From an uncultured Bacteroidales bacterium (lineage in GTDB: Bacteria > Bacteroidota > Bacteroidia > Bacteroidales > Bacteroidaceae): 49,539 bases of DNA. A program made the translations under genes and the position numbers. Below the pieces are notes generated by a model, which was not told where the DNA came from, searched no databases, and saw only the letters and a program-made list of their open reading frames with translations. This document shows positions 44,701 to 49,539 of this stretch, one piece after another. The stretch's first letter is position 1. Each line of letters begins with the position of its first letter. The stretch is taken from positions 1 to 49,539 of the forward strand of contig CADBXL010000039.1 in NCBI GenBank assembly GCA_902798615.1. Reading direction: 5' to 3'.

Positions 44701-45077
44701 GTTGCTACAGAACCAGTAAGATCCTTCTTCTTCATAGTACCGTAACCCACTACAACAAGATCCTCAAGAGTATTATTGTCATCCACAAGCTCAATAGTGA
44801 CATTTGACTGATCCTTTACATCAACAGTCTTGGTTTTCATACCAACGTATGAAACTACGAGTTTGTGACTCTTGCCCTTAAGAGTGATTGAGAAATTTCC
44901 GTCGATGTCAGTAACAACACCATTCTGAACTCCTTGTTCCTGTACAGTCGCACCTATAACGGTCTCGCCTGTAGCGTCCTTAACGACACCTTTCACAGTT
45001 TGTGCCTGTACTACCGCACAGAAGAGCAATAGCATGGCAACAAGCGCATAGCGTACGTTTTTAATTTTATCAGACAT
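41787..45077 (-). CDS. SusC/RagA-family TonB-dependent outer-membrane transporter
   Basis: 1096 residues. Signal peptide to about VVQA, then a carboxypeptidase-regulatory-like domain (TVKGVVKDATGETVIGATVQ, about 27-110). LEDLVVVGYGTMKKKDLTGSVA marks the TonB-linked plug, which continues with RGGGSITQSNDPLYIVDGFPV and GANGVILVTTKGG. The large beta-barrel ends in FVFGLNLNF with the terminal Phe needed for outer-membrane insertion. It imports oligosaccharides together with the SusD partner using TonB energy. It is the first gene of the pectin-type locus, with a promoter at 45160-45188. Confidence 0.96.
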   Translation of the reverse strand: MSDKIKNVRYALVAMLLLFCAVVQAQTVKGVVKDATGETVIGATVQEQGVQNGVVTDIDGNFSITLKGKSHKLVVSYVGMKTKTVDVKDQSNVTIELVDDNNTLEDLVVVGYGTMKKKDLTGSVATVGSKVLEAVPVASAAEALVGKMAGVQVTTTEGSPDAEVKIRVRGGGSITQSNDPLYIVDGFPVASISDIPASEIEDMTALKDASSTAIYGSRGANGVILVTTKGGKSGKMRVSYNAYYSWKKLAKKVDVLGAYDYAKWQYELILLRNQGDLTKMSDYTDYFGNYEDMDLYQNIETNDWQDIVYGRTGNTFNHNISINGGTESVKYVFSYAHMNDKAIQIGSSFKRDNFSLKLNTKPSKNTTLDFQARYVDTDVRGSGSNDATSVYDSDKRLKYAIIYPPFPIANLNSSSGASDDDFGNLFNPVVAQKDNDRKKERKNLNVSAAFGWDIVKNLKLRSEVGYDDYTQYDQTYKGTTTYYVRNFPTAENQGKPIIRNIDTKRHRFRSTNTLNYDFKKLFSKDSKHSLNLLAGHEYVITKQHDITDEVHGFPIDFDAETAWKLSTIGTPFSVNDYYMADDKLLSYFGRVSYNYDDKYLLNATFRADGSSKFNENNRWGYFPSVALAWRVSSEKFMKSTEKWLDDLKFRVAYGTSGNNNIPVGQLIQSYDVKSTTWVNGLENYVAPNKTMANPDLKWETTVTRNVGLDFTVLRGKLSGTFEAYLSNTKDLLIEFPVSGTGYDNQYRNMGETENKGFEATISWHAVNKKNFGIDFNANIAFNKSKIKSLGAMKDFGWNTAWASTEIGNDYWIGVSGQVGEIRGFKNAGRYEVDDFVGYNESTKSWTLKPGVIDGTAFLGDIRPGTMKIASTTQHWDEAQGAWVWNSTGQTTDARGNTADGKISDDDNTIIGNVNPDFTGGFGLNIRAYGFDLAANFNFSVGNEVYNANKAEYTTTSKWNYRSMSSDMADGKRWTNLNADGTLCNDMDQLRAMNANTTMWSPLIKYYTLTDWVVEDASFLRLNTLTLGYTLPASLTKKAHISSLRFYATAYNVFTLTNYSGTDPESDCIRRSSLTPGVDYSGYPRSRQFVFGLNLNF

Positions 45078-45159
45078 AAGATTATGTTTGTTAGTTATTT
45101 AATATTAATGATTTACGTTCTGGTTATGATGTTTCCAAATCAACTACATCCACGTAATG

Positions 45160-45188
45160 CAAATATAATACTTGCTTTTATTGACAAA
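45160..45188 (-). promoter_or_regulatory. Probable promoter of the SusCD operon
   Basis: On the minus strand, TTTG (45185-45188) and TATATTTG (45160-45167) are 17 bases apart, slightly shorter than usual. Confidence 0.55.
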
Positions 45189-45600
45189 GAGTTAATTCTT
45201 TTTTTATTTAACATCCGAACAGATTTGAAATGCCTTACTATAGTTAGTTTCAAAATCGTGTGTCATAAATGCTTGATTATCAGATAAAAATTTAATATAA
45301 CTTCATTTACCAATTTAGTGGACAATAGTGTTTCTGTATAATTATCACAAGACAAAAATAGGTTAAAATAGCAGATTCTCAATATTTTATGATTATCACG
45401 CTATCGCGTATAAAACCCATTAGAGTCTTTACTACGCAATTTCGTGGCAAAGATAATCGTTTTTTATCTTAAATTCGTTTTTTCTTAGTTAAAGAAAGTT
45501 AAACATGCTTTTTTGTTCAATTAGTACAACTTTTGCTTTTCTCATTCACCAAAAATCAAGCTAAATTGAGGTCTGTAGCGCCTTAAGGTGGGTTCTACAA
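45189..45600. other. Gene-free AT-rich region upstream of the SusCD promoter
   Basis: No gene. One further TATCTTTG box on the minus strand (45448-45455) has no -33 partner. Regulator sites may lie here, but none can be named. Confidence 0.4.
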
Positions 45601-45690
45601 ATTTTTCGCAAAGCTCACCAAGCTAAAGCAAGTCATCGAACTCACGTTATTTAACGTCAGTTCGACGAAAATAAACGCTGCGCTTGGCTA
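45601..45690. repeat. Dispersed repeat with GAACTCACGTTA palindrome
   Basis: CGCAAAGCTCACCAAGCTAA then AGCAAGTC precedes a palindrome TCGAACTCACGTTA / TAACGTCAGTTCGA (45636-45665). Parts recur at 45881-45925, 48906-48984, 19955-19970, 49317-49332 and 49424-49440 in one or the other orientation. Confidence 0.75.
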
Positions 45691-45692
45691 CA

Positions 45693-45791
45693 TGAATTAA
45701 TCGTGAATTAACCGCAAATTATCCGAAAATTTATTATTGTTGACATGAGAATAAAAGAATTTACGATTAATTCACGGATAATTCACGGGCA
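45693..45791. repeat. 11-bp-period dyad array, GAATTAA / TTCACGG family
   Basis: Nine consecutive 11-base units: TGAATTAATCG (45693), TGAATTAACCG, CAAATTATCCG, AAAATTTATTA, TTGTTGACATG, AGAATAAAAGA, ATTTACGATTA, ATTCACGGATA and ATTCACGGGCA (ends 45791). The right half is complementary to the left. The right arm of an ATTAAT-family array follows at 45812-45853. Confidence 0.8.
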
Positions 45792-45970
45792 TTTACGTTC
45801 GCCCAAGGCAAAAATTAATTGTCACAAATGACACATTAATGTCGCATTAATTTCTTCTTATAGCAAGCGGTTTGTTTTATTCGCAAGGCTCACCAAGCTA
45901 AAGCAAGTCGTCGAATTCACGTTATTTATCATCACTTAATTCTTGTTTCTTCTTCATGTAAGCTCGTAGC

Positions 45971-46069
45971 AGCTCCAATTCAAGTCCAATCCAAGTCCAA
46001 TCCAGCTCCAATTCAAGTCCAATCGGGAATTGGAAATCTATTGGATTAGAATAGGATTTATATTATCGC
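45971..46069. repeat. 11-bp-period dyad array, AAGTCCAATCC / ATTGGA family
   Basis: Nine consecutive units: AGCTCCAATTC (45971), AAGTCCAATCC, AAGTCCAATCC, AGCTCCAATTC, AAGTCCAATCG, GGAATTGGAAA, TCTATTGGATT, AGAATAGGATT and TATATTATCGC (ends 46069). It is the most regular array in the window. Confidence 0.85.
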
Positions 46070-46076
46070 TTCTCCA

Positions 46077-46246
46077 AATAAGTAGGTGTACATAATTATT
46101 TTTATAATGATTGTGCTGATTAGTGATGCATATTCCGTGTCTAAAATAAAGGAGTGTAGTGACTCCTACTCGACTGTTTTTAGGTGCGGAAGATGCGCAG
46201 TAGGCGGTGTAAGGATTGTAAAAGTAATTATGTACACCTACTTATT
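46077..46246. mobile_element. 170-bp MITE-like element with 28-bp terminal inverted repeats
   Basis: The ends AATAAGTAGGTGTACATAAT (46077 onward) and ATTATGTACACCTACTTATT (ending 46246) match as inverted repeats over 28 bases with one difference. The inside has no reading frame and a GGAGT/ACTCC hairpin. No clear target-site duplication was seen. A transposase-free element mobilised in trans is one reading. Confidence 0.65.
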
Positions 46247-46338
46247 CTGATAAGAATATAATAAAATTTTATCCCGAACAATTCGAATATTCGAATAATT
46301 CGGGATAAAAGAAAATTTCATGAAAAATTCACGTTATG

Positions 46339-48333
46339 CTACTTAACCTCCAACTCAAATGGACTTGCAGGAAGTCCGTTCTTGCCCTTCATATTATGCT
46401 TCTCCGGATTATCCTTCCAAGCAAAACGGATAGTAGGGTGCTGAGAGATGGATGTTGCAGGGGTGATGACAACGGTCTTTCCATCCGTTGAAGCCTGAGC
46501 GTTATGGAATTTTCCGTCATCGCCCTTAACCTCAAACTCCATGAGGTTATCACAAGGTTCGAGAGGCTGATCCATTGTGAGGATGATCTTACCACCATCC
46601 ACATGTGCCTCTACAGGCTCTGCGGAAAGCACGTTCTTCTTGCCAAAGACACTGTTCTCAAGTCCGAGAACAATACGCTCTGTGAGCTCGCGCTTGCTGA
46701 GAGGGTGAATATCCGAAGCCTCACCAAGGTCAATATTGACGGTAAGTGTAGAGTAAGGATCATTATCGGTAAAGAGACGCTGAAGCTCACGTACCTTTGC
46801 CCAAGAGCTGTTCTGAGGCTTGTCGCTTGGCTCCATGTGGTTGGCAAGCTGAACAATATTGAAAGGAAGGTCAGGACGCTTCCAAAGTGTTCTCCAGTTT
46901 CCTGTAAGTTTCTTCAAGAGAACACCATAGTCGTTAGGAGTACCAGTATTTGATTCTCCCTGATACCATACTATACCAGAGCAAGCGTATGGAGCAAGTG
47001 GATGAAGCATACCGTCATAGAGCATAGAAGCCTGATTCTCTGTATCGAGCTTACCGCCAAGAGGTCCTTCAATCATCACGGCACCACGCTTTGTGAGCCA
47101 TTCGTAAGAGATCTCGATAGGAGAGAGTGACTCATCGTCAAACTCAATCTGATGAGGCTTCTTTGTATAGAAGAAAGGTATTCCACCCTTACATATTACG
47201 CGGACAGCAATAACGTTGTCGCCTTCCTTGAGAAGTCCTGCAGGGATTGCATAGCGACGAGGAGGGTACTGATAGCCAGTAGTTCCAACAAACTGTCCAT
47301 TGACGTATGTCTGGTCAACATCATGAAGAGTACCCATGTGCATGATACCAGGCTTTCCTGCATGAGCGGCATCCACCTTGATATGCTGACGAAGCCAGAA
47401 AGAGCCGAGTGTGGAAGGGCGTGAGCCTTCAACTGGAGTCATTGCCCATTCGCGGTTGTTATACTGGTTTACCTTCTTCCAAGAAGAATCATCATAGTCA
47501 GCCTTTGAATATACGTTAAGACCTGGGTCATTCTGATCCATAGTCTTTGTCCACACTTTACCTGCTATGGCATTAGCCTTTGCCTGTGCAGCTATGTATT
47601 CCTTATCTGTATAGAGGAGATACTTTGCGTAATAGGTGTTAGGCGTTGGGTTCTGAGGTGTTGGCTTCAGGGAGTCAATATCAATCCATGACTGGATAGG
47701 ACTACCACCCTTACTGCTCTGAATGATACCCTGTGGAATGCCTGTGCGCTTGAGCATCATCTGTCCGAGGAAATAGCCCACGGCAGAGAACTTCCAGCAG
47801 TTCTCCTTATTGACATGCTTCCATGCGGTTGGGAGGACATCAGTTTTGCGATCTACAGAGAAATCCGTCTGCACTTGGAACACGTGAATCTGGTCACTTG
47901 TATAGGCATCAAGATCCTTCTTATAGCGAGGATATATACGCTCTATGTTCGTGTCTATATTTGATTGTCCAGATACAATCCACACATCACCCACGAGAAC
48001 ATCTGTGAGGGTGATATCGTTAATCTTCATCTCGAAAGGACCTCCATGTTTCTGCTTCGGGAGGTCTATGCGCCATTTTCCGTCAGCTCCCGCAGTTGTG
48101 GTATAGGTCTTTCCACGGAAGGTTATCTTCACAGCCTCATTGGCATCTGCTGTTCCCCAGATAGGGACAAGCTGATTACGCTGAAGCACCATTCCTGACT
48201 GGAAGAGCTGAGGGAGCTTTACTGTTGCATTCGCAATACCGACTGGAAACAAGGCTATAAGAAGGAGAAGCCTAACCAAGCCTTCCCTAAGGGAAGGACG
48301 TTTTATAGTATTTTCTGCTACAATTTTTTTCAT
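46339..48333 (-). CDS. Sialate-O-acetylesterase-family secreted enzyme
   Basis: 664 residues. After the signal peptide the mature part starts VKLPQLFQSGMVLQRNQLVPIWG, characteristic of the SIAE/DUF303 (SASA) family. DVWIVSGQSNIDTN holds the SGNH nucleophile Ser. A jelly-roll insert (about 290-410, FWLRQHIKVDAAHAG and TYVNGQFVGTTG) and a second esterase part (GIVWYQGESNTG and DIHPLSKRELTERIVLGL, with the catalytic-type DIHP) follow. It removes acetyl groups from sugars; the neighbouring pectin locus suggests acetylated pectin. Residues 12-18 of the signal peptide (RPSLREG) are encoded by a palindrome of the C-rich repeat type. Confidence 0.9.
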   Translation of the reverse strand: MKKIVAENTIKRPSLREGLVRLLLLIALFPVGIANATVKLPQLFQSGMVLQRNQLVPIWGTADANEAVKITFRGKTYTTTAGADGKWRIDLPKQKHGGPFEMKINDITLTDVLVGDVWIVSGQSNIDTNIERIYPRYKKDLDAYTSDQIHVFQVQTDFSVDRKTDVLPTAWKHVNKENCWKFSAVGYFLGQMMLKRTGIPQGIIQSSKGGSPIQSWIDIDSLKPTPQNPTPNTYYAKYLLYTDKEYIAAQAKANAIAGKVWTKTMDQNDPGLNVYSKADYDDSSWKKVNQYNNREWAMTPVEGSRPSTLGSFWLRQHIKVDAAHAGKPGIMHMGTLHDVDQTYVNGQFVGTTGYQYPPRRYAIPAGLLKEGDNVIAVRVICKGGIPFFYTKKPHQIEFDDESLSPIEISYEWLTKRGAVMIEGPLGGKLDTENQASMLYDGMLHPLAPYACSGIVWYQGESNTGTPNDYGVLLKKLTGNWRTLWKRPDLPFNIVQLANHMEPSDKPQNSSWAKVRELQRLFTDNDPYSTLTVNIDLGEASDIHPLSKRELTERIVLGLENSVFGKKNVLSAEPVEAHVDGGKIILTMDQPLEPCDNLMEFEVKGDDGKFHNAQASTDGKTVVITPATSISQHPTIRFAWKDNPEKHNMKGKNGLPASPFELEVK
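48274..48305. repeat. C-rich palindrome within the esterase signal-peptide region
   Basis: CCTTCCCTAAGGGAAGG (48281-48297) with flanking AAGCC/ACG matches the core of the intergenic C-rich modules (CCTCCCTTAGGGAGG type). It codes in frame for RPSLREG between a Lys-rich start and the hydrophobic core. Confidence 0.65.
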
Positions 48334-48590
48334 TATATATTATCCTTTTAGTATTATACTAATCATTAAAACGTAAATAGGCTAACGTTTATTGCCTAAT
48401 ATTAACGTAAATTATAACATTAAATACGATTATCTGCAATTACATGATAGCGCCCCGAAGGGGCAAAAGCTAATAGCCCTGGGCTGATAGCTTTTTGGCA
48501 TTTCAGGCCGCCCTCGCTTACGGAAATCCATAAAAATCCGTTTCCTTTTTTTTATCGAACTCACGTTAAATTATTTCTCCTCTCGTTGTA
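48334..48590. other. Gap upstream of the esterase with two palindromes
   Basis: No gene. GCCCCGAAGGGGC (48452-48464) is followed by AAAAGCTA-AT-AGCCC / GGGCT-GAT-AGCTTTTT (48465-48496), which could end transcription on either strand. No TAnnTTTG promoter for the esterase gene was found. Confidence 0.55.
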
Positions 48591-48711
48591 AATCCCTCTT
48601 AACATCGCTTTTCCTCCGTTGATAATACCATTATAATACCATTATATTACCATAAACTATGGTATTATTATGGTATTTATATCGTATCTTTATGGTATTT
48701 ATATGGTATTT
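48591..48711. repeat. 11-bp-period dyad array, AATACCATT / ATGGTATT family
   Basis: Eleven consecutive 11-base units. The clearest are AATACCATTAT (48624 and 48635), ATTACCATAAA, CTATGGTATTA, TTATGGTATTT, ATATCGTATCT, TTATGGTATTT and ATATGGTATTT (ends 48711). The three units before 48624 are diverged (CCTCCGTTGAT type). Left and right halves are complementary. Confidence 0.82.
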
Positions 48712-48766
48712 TCTACCTACCCAGAGCGAAGGGAAAGCCAAAGCACGACACCTGAAAACATACCAA

Positions 48767-49008
48767 TACAATAGGTGTCGGTCCTACAGACCTCATTCCG
48801 CCTATATCGACAAATATAACAGCCCTAACGGACTGCCCTATTAGGTATCGCTCCTTCAGAGCTCTTCCAACTACGTGTTATTCAATAATATACGAATGAA
48901 GAAATTTTTCGCTATGGCTCAACAAGCTAAAGCAAGTTCTTCGCAAAGCTCATCAAGCAGAAGCAAGTCGTCGAACTCACGTTAAAATAATTTCGTAACT
49001 CAAGTTTC
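48767..49008. repeat. REP-like element, mostly inverted relative to copies 1 and 2, with CAAGTCGTCGAACTC words
   Basis: TAACAGCCCTAACGGACTGC then CCTATTAG (48819-48846) is the complement of a segment of the copies at 19961 and 49430. It continues with CGCTCCTTCAGAGCTCTTCC, shared with 20081-20100. Two GCAAAGCTCA...AAGCAAGT words (48906-48966) and CGTCGAACTCACGTTA (about 48969-48984) follow. Confidence 0.75.
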
Positions 49009-49018
49009 GCAAGTTGAG

Positions 49019-49291
49019 AACTGTCTGGAAGACAGTACTATGAGTAACCCCGTACATACGAGTGAAACGAGGATGTGCGGGGATATAGTGCCAATACCGC
49101 CTAACTGCCTGGAGGGCAGTACATAAATAATCAGGTACAGCCTTCCAGGCTGGGAATGTAGTTATTGTTTGCTATCCGTGGGCATCCTCTCCTTCGTCGA
49201 GTATGCCTACGGTTACGCATAGTGCTGTCTTCCAGACAGTCAGAGCTTGAGAAACTTGAATTTCGTAAGTAAAAACTGTCTGGAAGACAGG
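49019..49291. repeat. Cluster of five CTGTCTGGAAGACAG-type palindromes
   Basis: CTGTCTGGAAGACAG at 49021 and 49277, CTGTCTTCCAGACAG at about 49227, and variants CTGCCTGGAGGGCAG (about 49108) and CAGCCTTCCAGGCTG (about 49140). No gene is present. A CCCCGTACAT...ATGTGCGGGG stem lies at about 49049-49082. Confidence 0.75.
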
Positions 49292-49429
49292 TTTGGGGTT
49301 GCAAAACTTAAATAACGAGAGTTCGACGAAAACCCCAAAGGGGTGAAATAGCTTAGGATAGGGTGTAAACCCTATCGATGATAGTCATTCAGAGAGCTAT
49401 AACCCTGTAAGGGTGACATAGTTAACGTC

Positions 49430-49539
49430 AGTTCGACGACTTCAAGACTGCGAGGGCTGAAAGCCCGACACCTAATAGGGCAGTCCGTAAGGGCTGTTAT
49501 TCTATAGATGCGTGATTAAAGGAGCGCTGTAAGTGCGAC
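49430..49539. repeat. REP-like palindromic element, copy 2 (runs off the window)
   Basis: Bases 49430-49519 match 19961-20050 with one difference, a much higher conservation than the other repeats here. Directly before it are CCCCAAAGGGG (about 49334) and CCCTGTAAGGG (about 49403) hairpins. Confidence 0.85.

Noticed and set aside
45971-46069. Iterons of a replication origin
   Set aside because: The repeats are regular, but no replication initiator gene or DnaA-box cluster is nearby, and similar arrays occur at many other places.

Overview
The window looks like a chromosomal segment of a Bacteroidales gut or rumen bacterium, most likely Prevotella or Segatella. Three things support this: promoters of the Bacteroidetes type (TTTG, a 19-20 base gap, then TAnnTTTG) in front of many genes; SusC/SusD-type outer-membrane proteins; and BspA-like leucine-rich repeat proteins and Prevotella-style C-terminal tails. 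The assignment rests on family recognition only. No database search was run.

Layout. 1-2890: two tandem BspA-like secreted proteins (minus strand, the first cut by the window edge). 2891-4159: repeat-rich gap with tRNA-Leu(CAA). 4160-10078: housekeeping run rpoN, a PAP2-like membrane protein, purE, ispG, pyrE and an SRPBCC protein, with C-rich inverted-repeat modules between most of the later genes. 10838-12880: secreted CE6-CE1 type double esterase. 13102-15098: O-acetylhomoserine sulfhydrylase and a viroplasmin/RNase H protein. 15148-17050: promoter, leader with an intrinsic terminator, then an M6 metalloprotease. 17300-17937: PIN toxin and antitoxin. 18340-19935: a roughly 465-base leader and an AT-rich acyltransferase. 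20169-23904 (minus): GH25 lysozyme-like protein, rbfA and an FtsX/LolE-type permease. 24186-28273: ComM/YifB ATPase, cation efflux protein and two small envelope proteins. 28515-29218: second toxin-antitoxin pair, with a frameshifted toxin. 29862-32213: soluble hybrid histidine kinase. 32822-34327: acetyl-CoA hydrolase/CoA-transferase. 34993-45077: a pectin-type polysaccharide utilisation locus (SusC, SusD, a surface lipoprotein with a beta-helix, a small secreted protein, PL1 pectate lyase). 46339-48333: a sialate-O-acetylesterase-family enzyme. 48334-49539: repeat-only sequence.

How the genes work together. SusC/SusD and the surface lipoprotein would bind and import oligosaccharides released by the pectate lyase. 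The two acetylesterase-type proteins could remove acetyl groups from pectin or xylan. The CoA-transferase fits the acetate/succinate/propionate fermentation of this group.

The most unusual content lies between the genes. At least seven gaps hold arrays of degenerate units spaced exactly 11 bp apart and arranged as two complementary arms around a centre. The unit sequence differs from array to array, but the period and dyad layout are kept. Two further gaps hold nine scattered copies each of an 11-base word in both orientations. There are also C-rich inverted-repeat modules ending at or near start codons, two of which appear to have entered coding sequence (ispG and the esterase signal peptide), and a repeated hairpin leader placed directly downstream of three promoters.
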